A model generated the notes under the pieces. It was not told the DNA's origin. It worked only from the letters and a program-made list of their open reading frames with translations, and made no database searches. This document shows positions 1-12,019 of a DNA stretch of 64,000 bases, in pieces (within the stretch, counting starts at the first letter, position 1; each line of letters starts with the position of its first letter). The position numbers and the translations under genes are program-made. Source of the DNA: Sinohyriopsis cumingii (taxonomy: Eukaryota; Mollusca; Bivalvia; Unionida; Unionidae); NCBI GenBank assembly GCA_028554795.2, contig CM068828.1:20081936-20145935 (forward strand), in the 5' to 3' direction.

Positions 1-309
1 ACCATTTTAATACAGTAGTTCCCCTCTTGAATGGCCCCCCTGACCAGCGGCCACCGCTTCTTACAGGCAGAATCCCATGGTACCAACAAGTTTGTATTCA
101 AAAGTACCTCACAACTAGCAGCCAGCATATTAGTACAAAAATGGGAAATGTTCCCATCATGATTGGCCACTTTTTTCGTCAGATGTATCCAGAACCAATT
201 CTTAATTCATATCATGACATAAGGTAAGTAATCAGATTATCTCTGCCGTCGATACATGTCTCCCAATGTCAAATTTCCGATACTGAAAGAAGTGTTGACT
301 AAAGTACAT

Positions 310-560
310 GTTGTTGTTGTTGTAGGGTTTAACGCCATTTTTCAGCACAAGATAGGCTATACATGGTGGCCAGTATAATTGGTGGAGGAAGAACCCTGGA
401 AAACCCCGGGAAGAACCACCAACCCACGAGAAGCTTTGTTGCAGGCTTTCTCACATACCAACATTAGCTGAGCCTGAGACTCGAACTCATGCATGCAGAG
501 GTGAGATTGCAGTCACTCGTAACAGTCAGCGCTTTAGACCATACGGCCACTTGGGGCCCC
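310..560 (-). mobile_element. tRNA-derived SINE, full-length copy
   Basis: Read on the minus strand it begins GGGGCCCC and carries a tRNA-like head with an A-box-like TGGCCGTATGG and a B-box-like AGTTCGAGTCTC. A conserved body follows (CCATGTATAGCC, TGCTGAAAAATGGCGTTAAA), ending in a CAA-repeat tail. It is flanked by a perfect 13-bp target-site duplication, CTAAAGTACATGT, at 299-311 and 561-573. Related copies lie at 8587, 22240, 22595 and 46626. Confidence 0.85.
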
Positions 561-573
561 CTAAAGTACATGT

Positions 574-3500
574 AACACTTAGATTAATATTATATCATTG
601 TCTATAAAAGAGCCAACATATACAGGAAATGGGTTAAACAATGTTATGATAGAGTTTTTGGCTTCACACATCTGTCAAGTTCTTCTCTTTGATGATTAGG
701 CCTACAACCAGTCATGATTGTCAAGATCATAAAAGGGTCAGCATATGCTAAAAATACATTTTGTGCATGAACACACACACACACACACACAAAAATTAAC
801 CTTGAACAAATCAGGGTACCAGACCAAGACCGAAAAATCACGTGACGGCACATTTATTGCTTCCTTTATGAAGAAATCATTTCATCCACTTGACGAGTTT
901 AATCTGCATAATTAAATTGCATACAGTTAGCAACATCCGAATGAATCATTACCAGACATTAACATGTCATCATGTGAACAGAGATGTATTATTTTAGAAG
1001 AAAGTCAGTTTATTCTACTCAACAACATTGGGTGAGGTGGGGAGGGGGACTTACCGAACAATTTTATGTACAAAAGACACGAATAAAACAATTTTATGTT
1101 GAAAAGACTTGAATAAACAATGTCATACATGATAAGGAGTTATTCAGCAGCATTGGGAAAATGGAACAAATGGAAAGAGAATTATGTATGTACCAAGATT
1201 TAAATGACATTTTTGAATGGTTTTGCAATGTGCATGACAACATTACTCGCTCGCATATCACACTTACACCAAGAATGAGAACTATTAATGTATATTTAGT
1301 TGAAATAAGTCTATTATTATAAGAAGAAGAATCTTTAAATAATTAATGTTACTTTTAAACGAAGATATTAAATGCTTTGAAGTATGTAGCTTTCTTACTA
1401 TGTACATTATGTATACTTCTCACAGAAAATTTAGTCCTTCTCTGGAAAGGCCACCTGTCTTATAAGGCCACTTTCCTGGTGCATAAGGGGTGGCCGTATA
1501 AGAGGCAGACCACTGTATTGGACTTTGGTCACCTTATGCAAAATCTGGACTCACGGTTTTTTCAAGCAGAAATTTGCATATGGTAATATAGAAATTTTTT
1601 GTGAAAATTCAGCTTTAATAATAAATTCACTTTTTCATTCTTTCAGGTACTTTTTAAGCCTTTTTGTACCTTTTTTAAGTGCACATCCCCATCATTTTTG
1701 CATGAAATATCATAATTATGAGTCAAACACTTGTTGAAACTATATCTTACTCTTAAAACTAGTAGTGTATAACCATTACAGTGTTCTTGTACATATATGT
1801 GTTGATATGAAATCACAATTTAGTAAACAACAATTGTCACTTTAGAATTGAATTATGATAGTTTTGGTCAGTTTTCATATCTTTAAAATTAGTAACAAAA
1901 ATAACTTACACTGAATACTTCCAGAATTCTTCAAAGGATGTCAGTCATGTGGACAAAACTCTTGACAAATTCCTCATTCACTTTTTTATATTGTACAGGT
2001 TTCTCATAATTTATTATTACAGTAAATCTGTATTTCTATGGTGTAAATTGTGTATGTTGCAACATTCAGTTTTGGATGTCAAAATGTTTAAATATTTTCT
2101 TCATAATTTGGACCAATTTTGAGCAGCCATATACAGTTAATGAAGAAGTCTTAAATTGTGAAATGAGGGATTGTGCAATTTCAGCAATGACGTACTTTTG
2201 TCTCATCTGTCAGCGGATCAAAGACATGACAAATTATATGCTCACGATTTTTGAGAAAATAAATCATATTCCTATCGATTTCATGCAGATACATCTTGAT
2301 GAAAGGTCATTAAAGTTTGCTGAGCCAGCTAGTAAGCGGCTAACCCTTGTCCACACCATTTGGTCCTTTTGAATTCCAAATTTACGATAGGGAGTTGACT
2401 CTGACCCAACACCCCAACATAAATGTCCAAATTTCAAAAATGGGGTGACAAGAGTCAGAAGAAAATTGGACTTGGATCCATAGAACCTGACGATGTTATG
2501 GACCAAACTTTTAAAACCAACCAAGTCATTTGGCAGAAGAAAATAATGCAATATGACAGGGGATAGTTAATAAAAGTGGGCAAAAAAATATGTGCTTTTG
2601 ATTAAATGAAGACAACTAGTCTGAAAAACACTTGTATATTGACAACTTATATTTGTGTAGTACAATCCATAATCCGTTATGTACTGTACAAGTATATAAT
2701 AAATTTATGAGTTTGAGTATAGATCTCACATGTTATAAACTTAATGTATGACTCATATCCTATTAGAAAACACAAAAAACACGTATATAAAAAAATTGTT
2801 TGTCCTCGTTTTGAGTTATATCTGATTGGCACTTAATTCACTATATTTGTCTCAAGTAGCACGTGGCTGTAGTTGCTAACATGCATCATGTACATGTACT
2901 TAAATTGGCCTAGATTTTGGTCACCTGGAGACAGCTGTCATCTTGCCGAGGCTACCCAGGGGATGAGGCTATTCATAGGGAAATGAAAACGTGTGAACAA
3001 ATTAAAAAGTTTAATAAACATCTTTGCAAGATATTCCATCTTCAGTTAACTTGAAGACCAGATATCTATGGTTTCAAAGGATTTAAAATTTTATTTGCGT
3101 TTTATACTGCAGTTGTCAGAGACTATAGGCCTAAAATGTTTTCCATTAAAAATTAAACTTTCACGGCACAGTAAATGAGTTGCTGTCACTTTGGAAATGC
3201 AACAATCCATCAGTTTCCATTGCTTTTATTTTTTTAAGTTTGGCGCTGACTTCCTTTGATGAAAGGTTCATTGTATTTAATTTATGAAGACTGTAGTCAA
3301 CTTTCTTTGATGAAGGGTGCATGTGGTATTGAAGTTAATGCTAATGGACAGCTTTGGAGGTCGAAACAGATGTCTATTTCTTATTGCGGCAGCAATGTCA
3401 AAAAATTGTAGAATAGTGATTGAGACTGAATTTGTTTTTCATTTGGTTAGGATTTATGACCAAAAAGAATCATCAGTGCTTCAGAGGTAATCAGTTTTCT

Positions 3501-4564
3501 TTGAAGTTTCAGCAAAACTATTTTTTCTGGGTACATTTTAAAAACAAGAGGAATTAGCTGTCATTTTGTCGGTTGTACTAGCAATTACTGTTCCTGCCTT
3601 CAAAAGTTGATCGATTGTAGTTAGTCCTGATAGCATGATTTTTGGATAGACCAAATAGTAGATCTTGCTTTTTTGGGGAGGGAGAGGTTAACATTTCTGA
3701 TAGCAGAGTGATGATGCCTTTCATGCATGCTACAGAAATTTTAAAATAAAATGACTAACAGATTATACATTTTGTCAGTATGAACAAAGAATTTGTTTAT
3801 CTGATAATGGATACATTCCAGTGTATTTTGTATCAAGTTTAAGGCTTCCTTCCATGGTGCCTCTGAATTTCTTCACTCCAGACCCAAGGTTGTATATACA
3901 AGTTTAAACAGCCAACAATCTCCACACCAAAAGATTAGCCAGATTGTATATTTTGTCGCCAGTAAGGAGAATAAATCACAATTTCCAACATTAGCAAAGA
4001 CAGTATGATCACTGAATAAACATTTTACACATTACTTAACATACTTTTAAGAAGAATTTTCATTTCTTGTATGAGAAAAATACATTTATCTGAAATTGCA
4101 GGAGCCAAATCACAATTTTATATATTAAAATTCATACACAATCTCTTCCCCAAAATGAAATTAAACTTTTTACATGTTTCGTTTCATACTTTTAAGAAAG
4201 AAAAAAATTGGGGTATGAGAAAAATACATGTATATGAACTTTCAGGAACCATGCCAAATTCATGTTATAACAGAGTGTGTTATAGTAGGGGTCACACTGT
4301 GTCTTGAATGAAACAAAGCTATCTGAATACAGTGTACTGTCTTCAATATTAATATCTTTTTATTCATTTTTTTAAAAGAAACAAATTTCAACTTGATCCG
4401 ATTTCACCATTCTCGGTTTCCATCATATTCAGGCCAAATGAAATATAAACCAACAGAACTTATTAGAAAATAGACATTAGAGTAAGTAAAATCTGACTAA
4501 AACATGACTTTGCTTTGCAGAAAAGTGTTGATATGGGCTGCCAAATGTGCCACACAGCACAGTT
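574..4564. other. Noncoding, no gene recognised
   Basis: Mostly AT-rich single-copy-looking DNA with a short CA microsatellite at 773-792. No exon with credible splice sites and no recognisable protein similarity was seen. It is either upstream of ZNHIT1 or its first intron, because the short first coding exon of that gene was not located. Confidence 0.5.
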
Positions 4565-4746
4565 ATTTAAGCAGTATGACCTCGACCCCCAGAACATAAA
4601 CATCAGGGTCCATGTCTTACATTGTAGTAAGCAGTAAGACTTCGACTCCCAAAACATAAATATCAAGGTCCATGTCTTACATTGTAGTAAGCAGTAAGAC
4701 CTTGACCCCAAAACATAAATATCAGTGTCTGTGACTTACATTGTAG
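4565..4746. repeat. 60-bp tandem repeat, 3 copies
   Basis: Three diverged copies of a unit containing TAAGCAGTAAGAC and CATGTCTTACATTGTA, about 60 bp apart. Confidence 0.8.
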
Positions 4747-4808
4747 GACTAACTAATGCTTAGAACAGAGCTGTGGTTAAGTCATCATGGCAAGTCATGA
4801 TAATTCAT

Positions 4809-4917
4809 GCCATCATGGCAGAAATTTGGGGGAGAGAGAGAGAGTTGTCATGGCAGAAATTGAGGTAGAATGATAAATTTTAAAAAGATCTCTCCTTCAG
4901 ATTTCTGCCATGATGGC
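4809..4917. repeat. Short inverted repeat with 17-bp perfect arms
   Basis: The arm GCCATCATGGCAGAAAT at 4809-4825 is matched by its exact reverse complement at 4901-4917, around a spacer holding a GAGA run. Further partial copies of the CCATCATGGCA motif lie just outside. Confidence 0.75.
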
Positions 4918-5404
4918 ACGACTTGTCAGATACAGTTCATTAAGGAGAAGTAAGTTTCAGAATTTGTAATGGGCTAAATAATTCCAAATAGGTTTGTTCA
5001 GAGATGAGCAGAAATGTCACTATTACTTGCCATGAAATCATGGCATCAGGTGGGAAATTGTTCAGGCACTTTTAGCCATAATGTTTTGGTGAAAGAATTC
5101 AGAGTTTAAATTTATTATTCACATATTCTTCTGGAAAAGGTGTCATTTTTAGATTTCTTTGTTTTCCCTTTCCTGCTGTGACCTTATTTCTTCATGTAGC
5201 ATGTTTTTGCTTACTAGTAAAATATATTAAATGTAGATTTAACCATATTTGGCACATGGGTGTATTTTAAGTGAGGTTTACTTATCTTTCCATGATATTT
5301 GGCTAAATTTTTTTTACTGCACTTACCTGTATCTTGTGGACTTGCTAACTCATACATGTAAGAAAATATTTTTATTACTGAATTTGGTATATTGGAATTT
5401 AAGA

Positions 5405-5660
5405 AGAATATCAGAGATAGTTTTAGTACTCTGAGATAGTTTTAGTACTAAGATGGTTTTTAGTACGTGGTTTTAGTACTCAGTCTCAGTACTCAGAGAT
5501 AGTTTTAGTACTCAGTCTCTACTCAGATAGTCTCAGTACTCAGATAGTTTAAATACTCAGTCTCTACTCAAATAGTTTTAGTACATGTACTCATATAGGT
5601 AGTCTCAGTGCTCAGAGATAGTTTTAGTACTCAGAGATAGTTTCAATACCCAGCAGTTTA
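5405..5660. repeat. Irregular tandem repeat of a TTTTAGTACTCAG motif
   Basis: Short units (about 18-32 bp) built from AGATAGTTTTAGTACTCAG and CAGTCTCAGTACTCAG recur irregularly. No coding potential. Confidence 0.75.
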
Positions 5661-6341
5661 TTGAAAAGACAAGGGAAGAAGAAACAAGATTTTTTTATTG
5701 CAGATTCCAGGAAATACATTTTTACTAAATTGTATGTCAATGTGGTCATGTAGGTGCGTTTAGTTTAACCGAAGTCTGTTTGGTCCTGATTGTTGAATGC
5801 TTTCTGCCTTCAGTGTAATCAAAACCTTACAGATGAAAATCATTGATAACTATGGACTTGTACAATTATGACCAGGTACTAAACTTAGTCAAGAAAAGAG
5901 GATATCAGGTCTACTGTAGCAAAGAACAGGGTAGTACAAATATTTGTTTTCAAGACATGCTGTTTTCATTGTGACATCACAGTGTAGCATTCGGTCTGGT
6001 TTCTACTGGATCACGCCTATAGGCTGACCACTTCCAAAGATCTCAACATAATTTAAAATTGATTTAGCCAGATGTATTTCTTTGGTTGTGTAAATAATGA
6101 TCTTCCAAAGGAATATGGCTGTATGAAGATCAAAATAATGTGAATAATTGCCATTTAAAGGTAGGTATAATCAGATTCTAACAAAATATCACCCATTTTC
6201 GAAACAGTTCTGAATGCCTACATGACCTATATGCCTTTTACTATAGTAGAGTAGCAGTCTCTTTGAGGGAGTCTAATTATCTGTACCCCAAAAAGTCATT
6301 TCAGTTTGATTTTACCTGTATACTTGTGTACTGTGTTTCAG

Positions 6342-6518
6342 GAAGAGTAAAAGAACTTCAGCAGCGGCGTATTCTAGATGAGCCTGCCCGGCGAAGGAGA
6401 CAGAGGAAAGCACTAGAAGCTTTGGAACAGGACAATTTCCAGGATGATCCACATGCAGATTTGAAAATGAGCAAGAAAGCTCCTAAATTTGAGGAGTCCA
6501 TTGAGATAGGGAATATAG
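6342..6518 (+). CDS. ZNHIT1: ZNHIT1, exon encoding the N-terminal basic region (partial gene start)
   Basis: This exon encodes the N-terminal part of zinc finger HIT domain-containing protein 1, a subunit of the SRCAP/SWR1 chromatin remodeller that exchanges H2A for H2A.Z in the nucleus. Recognisable stretches are QQRRILDEPARRRRQRK and the family signature LEALEQDNFQDDPHADL. The acceptor is TGTTTCAG just before 6342 and the donor is G|GTATAC after 6518. Both flanking introns are phase 1, and the next exon continues the frame correctly. The family is about 154 residues in vertebrates. The exons in this window already account for about 153 codons, so only a short first coding exon (around ten codons) is missing, either upstream of the window or unrecognised in 1-6341. 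Confidence 0.93.
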
Positions 6519-6571
6519 GTATACAATTTTAGACGGGAAAGCGGTGTGTACCATGTCATATCCCTAACATG

Positions 6572-6790
6572 GTGTACCATGTTATAGACAGGGGAGTTAG
6601 ACCTTATCAAAGAGCATTATTGTTTTGTTTATCACGAAGACAGTGTACCATGTCATAGACAGGGAAGTTAGGCCTGATCAAAGTGCACTATTGCTTGGTT
6701 TATCCCAAATACAGTGTACTGTGTCATAGACAGTCGGGTTAGGCCTTATCAGTGTGCATCATTGTTTGGTTTATCCCTAATACAGTGTAC
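6572..6790. repeat. 71-bp tandem repeat, 3 copies
   Basis: Units starting with GTGTACCATGTCATAGACAG begin at 6572, 6643 and 6714, with a partial unit at 6785. The array follows the exon donor directly within the intron. Confidence 0.85.
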
Positions 6791-6831
6791 CCTTTTTAAT
6801 TTCATACTGTGAAGGAATAGGAATGTTCTAA

Positions 6832-7420
6832 GGGCAAAAGGATAAGGCATGTTCTAAGGGCAAAAGGATAAGGCATGTTCTAAGGGAAAAAGGATAAGGC
6901 ATGTTCTAAGAGCAAAATGATAAGGCATGCTCTAAGGGAAAAAGGATAAGGCATGTTCTATGGGCAAAAGGATAAGGCATGTTCTAAGGGCAAAAGGATA
7001 AGGCATGCTTTAAGGGAAAAAGGATTAGGCATGTTTTAATGGCGAAAGGATAAGGCATGTTCAAAGGGCAAAAGGATAAGACATGTTCAGAGGGCAAAAG
7101 GATTAGGCATGTTTTAATGGCGAAAGGATAAGGCATGTTCAAAGGGCAAAAGGATAAGGCATGTTCAGAGGGCAAAAGGATAAGGCATGTTCTAAGAGCA
7201 AAATGAAAAGGCATGCTGTAAGGGAAAAAGGATAAGGCATGTTCTATGGGCAAAAGGATAAGGCATGTTCTAAGGGCAAAAGGATAAGGCATGCTCTAAG
7301 GGAAAAAGGATTAGGCATGTTTTAATGGCGAAAGGATAAGGCATGTTCAAAGGGCAAAAGGATAAGGCATGTTCAGAGGGCAAAAGGATAAGGCATGTTC
7401 TAAGGGCAAAAGGACACATC
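6832..7420. repeat. 26-bp minisatellite, about 22 copies
   Basis: The unit is close to GGCATGTTCTAAGGGCAAAA plus GGATAA, with point variants and small subrepeat blocks. Open frames on the minus strand across it are products of the repeat, not genes. Confidence 0.9.
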
Positions 7421-8150
7421 ACAAAATATTTAGGAAATAGTCATGTTATTTTGAAATAATCTTTATACCCAAACTGGAATATTTTTTTGCCATAATTCTT
7501 GGTTTTGACAACTTGACCCTCACTTTTGGCACTCCACTTTATAACTAACATGGCATCAAAGATTTTCAGAATCAATAATTATTTGATAGAAGTAAACACA
7601 TTTTTAAGGTTAAATAACCAGAAAATTAAGTTACTTTTGTTTTTATGTTTTACATACACAAAATTGGGGGAAAAATCACCATACTAAATTTTCAGTTATA
7701 CGAAATGTTATATCAACCATATATCTGCACTTATAAGTTGCAAGCAGAATAGACCCTGATCTGCCATTGCATAATGTACAAGTAAATCAGGGCCTTCATT
7801 GTTTATTGTACTGATTATGTCGAACAGACTGACTAAAATCAGATCTGACAGCGCATTATGCAACGATAGATCTGAGTGTGTGCATTTTGCAGCTGGACAC
7901 GATTAAATTAAATGTATATCAAATAGGTGGGGCTTATTTATTCATCTTTTCAGCAATACTGTTCAAACTTGCTTGTATAGCATGTTGTTTTTTTTATACA
8001 TTTAAATGTTTTGTTCGTTGATATTTTTATAGTTTACATATTGCATTCATTATTGCTTTGTAGTAACAATCTGCACTTTACTTTCACATTTCCATGATGA
8101 AATAGAATAGCAAATTATTTGTCATAAAACGTACAATTAATAGAAGTACT
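7421..8150. other. Intronic DNA, nothing recognised
   Basis: AT-rich unique-looking sequence between two minisatellites in the ZNHIT1 intron. No exon or RNA gene seen. The phrase AGATCTGACAGCGCATTATGC recurs in diverged form near 22160 and 22480, suggesting a dispersed repeat fragment. Confidence 0.4.
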
Positions 8151-8151
8151 A

Positions 8152-9170
8152 GACTTGTCAAGAGAATATTGGGTGTGTAAGATAAAAATAAAATTAGAAT
8201 TATACATGGTAAAAATAGAATTATAAGACTTGTCAAGAGAATATTGGGTGTGTAAGATAAAAATAGAATTACAATTATATATGATAAAAATGGAATTACA
8301 AGACTTGTCAAGAGAATATTGGGTTTGTAAGATAAAAATAGAAGTACAATTATATATGATAAAAATAGAATTACAAGACTTGTCAAGAGAATATTGGGTT
8401 TGTAAGATAAAAATAGAAGTACAATTATATATGATAAAAATAGAATTACAAGACTTGTCAAGAGAATATTGGGTGTGTAAGATAAAAGTAGAATTACAAT
8501 TATGTATGATAAAAATAGAATTACAAGACTTGTCAAGTGAATATGGGTGGGTGAGACAAAAATATAATTACAAGATTTGTCAGTGGTTGTTGTTGTTCTA
8601 GGGTTTAACGCCATTTTTCAGCACAAGATAGGCTATATATGGTGGCCAGTATAACTGGTGGAGAAAGAACCCAGGAAAACCCAGAGAAGAACCACCGACC
8701 CATGAGAAGCTACTGGCAAGCTTTCTCACATACCTACATTAGCTGAACCTGGGATTCGAACCCACAATTTGTCAAGTGAATAATAGGTGTGTAAGATAAA
8801 AATAGAATTACAAGACTTGTCAAGTGAATAATGGGTGTGTAAAAAAAAAATGGAATTACAAGACTTGTCAAGTGAATAATGGGTGTGTTAGATAAAAATA
8901 GAATTACAAGATTTGTCCAGTGCATAATGGGTAAGATAGAAATAGAATTACAAGACATGTCAAGTGATTAATGGGTGTGTTAGATAAAAATAGAACATGA
9001 ATAATGAGTATGTAATATAAAAATAGAATTACACAACTTGTTAAGTTTATAATGTGTGTGTAAGATAAAAATAGAATTACAAGACTTGTCAAGTGAATAA
9101 TGGATGTGTGTATGTTAAAAATTGAATTACAAGATTTGTCCAGTGAATAATGCATGTGTAAAATATAAAA
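8152..9170. repeat. 75-bp / ~55-bp minisatellite interrupted by a SINE
   Basis: The left half has 75-bp units (starts at 8152, 8227, 8302 and onward) containing GACTTGTCAAGAGAATATTG and AGATAAAAATAGAATTAC. The right half after the SINE has shorter units that lost the middle segment. Open frames on both strands here arise because 75 is divisible by three. Confidence 0.9.
8587..8766 (-). mobile_element. tRNA-derived SINE, copy inserted in a minisatellite
   Basis: Minus-strand copy of the same SINE as at 310-560, with the shared 3' body (AGGGTTTAACGCC, CAGCACAAGATAGGCTATA in + orientation) and a remnant B-box (GGGATTCGAACCC). The tRNA head is truncated. It sits inside the 75-bp array, with array sequence ATTTGTCA on both sides, consistent with insertion into the array. 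Confidence 0.85.
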
Positions 9171-9517
9171 AAATATGATGTGGTTGTCCGATGCTAACTC
9201 TTCCTTGAATTTTTAAAAGTTTCCTTGACATGTTTTGTCTGCTGTGACTTGATTTAGTTTGTAATTTGTTGGATATTTATTGTCGGCTGTGATATGATTT
9301 AGTTTGTAATTTCTTGGATATGTGTTGCCTGCTGTGTTATGAATTGGTTTGTAATTAATGTATGCAAAGTAACAAGAGGAAGAAAATCTGATGGTTTGTG
9401 AGTAAAAACTCTGAATGTTTGTGGATAAAATATATGAAGTTTACTAAATAAAACTCAATAGTTTGTATTAAAGAATTTATAATTGAGTTATGAATAATAA
9501 ATCATTTTTGACTATAG

Positions 9518-9612
9518 GCCAAATCAGCAGTGCCAAGAAGAAGAAAAAAAACAGAACTGAGTATTTTAAATATCGACTAAAGAAGAGTTTTGCTGCTCTC
9601 ATTGAGGAAGAG
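9518..9612 (+). CDS. ZNHIT1: ZNHIT1, lysine-rich middle exon
   Basis: This exon encodes the lysine-rich linker and the start of the conserved basic block of ZNHIT1, including AKKKKKNRTEYFKYRLKKS and FAALIEEE. It corresponds to the KKKKK and KLRF-like region of the family. The acceptor is GACTATAG before 9518 and the donor is GAGGAAGAG|GTAAATAG after 9612. The exon is 95 bp, starts in phase 1 and ends in phase 0, in agreement with both neighbours. The exon end and its donor are copied three more times downstream in an 88-bp tandem array, so four equivalent donors are present. The first is assumed to be the one used. Confidence 0.93.
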
Positions 9613-9955
9613 GTAAATAGCCATTTTGTTATCTCCTCCCCACCACCACCCCATTATAGTTATCATTATGTTTGTCTGTCTGTCTGTCATTGAGGAAGAG
9701 GTAAATAGCCATTTTGTTATCTCCTCCCCACCACCACCCCAGTGTAGTTGTCATTATGTTTGTCTGTCTGTCTGTCATTGAGGAAGAGGTAAATAGCCAT
9801 TTTGTTATCTCCTCCCCACCACCACCCCACTGTAGTTATCATTATGTTTGTCTGTCTGTCTGACATTAAGGAAGAGGTAAATAGCCATTTTGTTGTCTCC
9901 TCCCCCCCACTTCCCCAGTGTAGTTATCATTATGTTTGTCTGTCAGTCTGTCTGT
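9601..9955. repeat. 88-bp tandem repeat containing the exon end and splice donor
   Basis: Units begin at 9601, 9689, 9777 and 9865. Each carries ATTGAGGAAGAGGTAAATAG followed by a CCACC-rich tract and TGTCTGTCTGTC. The first unit overlaps the last 12 bp of the ZNHIT1 exon. The fourth unit has ATTAAGG instead of ATTGAGG. Confidence 0.92.
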
Positions 9956-10016
9956 TCATAGGCATGGTCATCTCTGGAACACAACTCTCACAAAGTTGAA
10001 GGTTTCAAGGTATTTC

Positions 10017-10147
10017 AACCATGTTTGATGAGACACATGTCGAACAGATTGCCTGGAAGTGCCAATGAGACGTGTCCAACAGGTTTCCTGGAAGTGCTAG
10101 TGAGACACGTGCCCAGCAGGTTGCCTGGAAGTGCCAGTGAGACACAT
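10017..10147. repeat. ~38-bp tandem repeat, first cluster
   Basis: Units contain TTGCCTGGAAGTGCCAGTGA and GACACATG. A second cluster of the same unit lies about 1 kb away at 11034-11135. Confidence 0.8.
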
Positions 10148-11033
10148 GCATACATGCCAACCATTACACTTTAGGCATAATCATTATGCTTTTTTCTCCA
10201 AATTACACATTATGCTTGACTGTACATGGAGTATGCCTTTTTTTGCCACATTAAGTAATAAAATAAAAATAAAACAATAAAAGTTGTTTTTGTCATTTTT
10301 ATTAACATCTCTTTCATTCCACTTATATGAGTTTTAGAATATTCTTAAAAAGGTGACTGCTTCATGAAAACAGCGTAAAAGTACTTTCCTTATTTGATAT
10401 TTATAAAAACTGTATCTATGATCCATTTCCAAGAAAACAGACATGTTTCTTCAAATCTGAACCTTGCCTCACAGGTTTATGTCATTGATAAATTAAGTTG
10501 TGAACCAGTCTGTACTTTTAAAGAAAATGATGCCAGATGTTAAGGAAAAAGCTTTACGGTGTGAGTTGTGATGTTATATGATGGAAAATATAAGAGCAGA
10601 TGGATCTTTTCATACTTCAAAACATGTCAGATCAGATAAAATGACAAATCAACACAGCTTTGCAAACTTTAAAAGTATACGAGAGTAATGTAATAGAGCA
10701 ATCTGAGCATCTGACATCATAGAGATTTCTGGTTTATGATCATTCATTGAAATTTACATGTGGAATAGTTAATGAGTGCTGAATATAATTAATTTTTCAG
10801 TATATTTTGTGCTTGTATTCTGGTCCTAATCCATATTGATTTTGTCCTTTGTGATGAGAATTTTGACCAGCTGCAGAACCAGGTTAGTAGTAAAAATTTG
10901 TCTTTTATTCATACATGTATTCAGGCATGTAATATAGAGATGACACTTTTTACACCCAGACTGCATTTTATTGCCACTCATAATAGCAATAATTACGCTT
11001 CAACCTCACCGGGTTGGCATGTATGCACATGTC

Positions 11034-11135
11034 ATGCAAGTTGCCTGGAAGTGCCATTGAGACATGTGTCCAGCAAGTTACCTGGAAGTGCCAGTGAGAC
11101 ACATGTTTAGCAAATTGCCTGGAAGTGCCAGTTAA
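11034..11135. repeat. ~38-bp tandem repeat, second cluster
   Basis: Same GCCTGGAAGTGCCA unit as at 10017-10147, separated from it by about 900 bp of AT-rich unique sequence. Confidence 0.78.
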
Positions 11136-11339
11136 TACTTAGACTTTTCAGCATTTGTTATTTTTATGTTACCATAGAAACAAGTTAAAGTGTAAATAGT
11201 ATACAAAATTGAGAGTACAGGAGAATCATAAGTGGCATATACTGTACATCAAAACTTGTATAAATTCTAGGACTCAGAACTATTTTACTTTCATTTTTTC
11301 AGATTGCAATAAATTGCATTTTTTTCTTCTCTTTCTATA

Positions 11340-12010
11340 AGGTAGAGCTTATCGAATTTTGATTTTGTCCATCCATCCTTCATTTCCAAAGTAACTCAAA
11401 CTGTCTACACTCTACACTAACCAAACTTTGTGAATGACTTTCACTTGGGGTAAGGAAGAGCCATATCAGGTTTGGGGTCTAAAGGTCAAGGTCATTGCAC
11501 AATAACTTGAAAGTTCTCTACAATCTACAGTTAAAAAACCAAATGGATATCTTATACTTATTGGGGTAAAGAACCATATTGATTTTATTTTCAAGAGGTC
11601 ATGGTCACTTTGACGGAAAGAAGCCAAAGGGTTTCTGTATAATAACTTGAGTTATCCACCATCTACAGTTACAAAGTTTGCAGATTGCTTGCACTTGGGA
11701 TAAGGAAGAACCATTTTGATATCAAGGTCAAAATTCAAGGTCAGTATGATTCATTCACAAAATACCCTATCCGATATTAAAAAATATACTTAGTTCCACA
11801 CCACAGAGTAAAATACCAGATCAAATATTACAACATTGATTTAGTGGATGTCTTGCAGATTAAGCATATCAAATTTCAGGTGAAAGTATCAAAGGTCAAA
11901 GTCACTGTGGCTTAAAGAATAAAAGTTTTTTGCATAATGACATTAGTTTTACATCACATACAAGCACTAAACTTCGTCAATTTCTTGCATCTGTAGTAAG
12001 GACAAAGCTT
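11340..12010. repeat. Diverged repeats with AGGTCAAGGTCA-type motifs
   Basis: Loosely repeated segments with AAGGTCAAGGTCATTG, AATAACTTGA and TTGGGGTAAGGAAGA recur about every 120-200 bp. They resemble an old dispersed repeat, but no terminal structure or coding sequence was seen. Confidence 0.45.
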
Positions 12011-12019
12011 GTTGATGTT

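Noticed and set aside
27..227. Exon-like segment ending AAG|GTAAGT after a TTCTTACAG
   Set aside because: Splice-like borders exist, but the peptide matches nothing recognised and does not fit the ZNHIT1 N-terminus or phase. One frame only is open.
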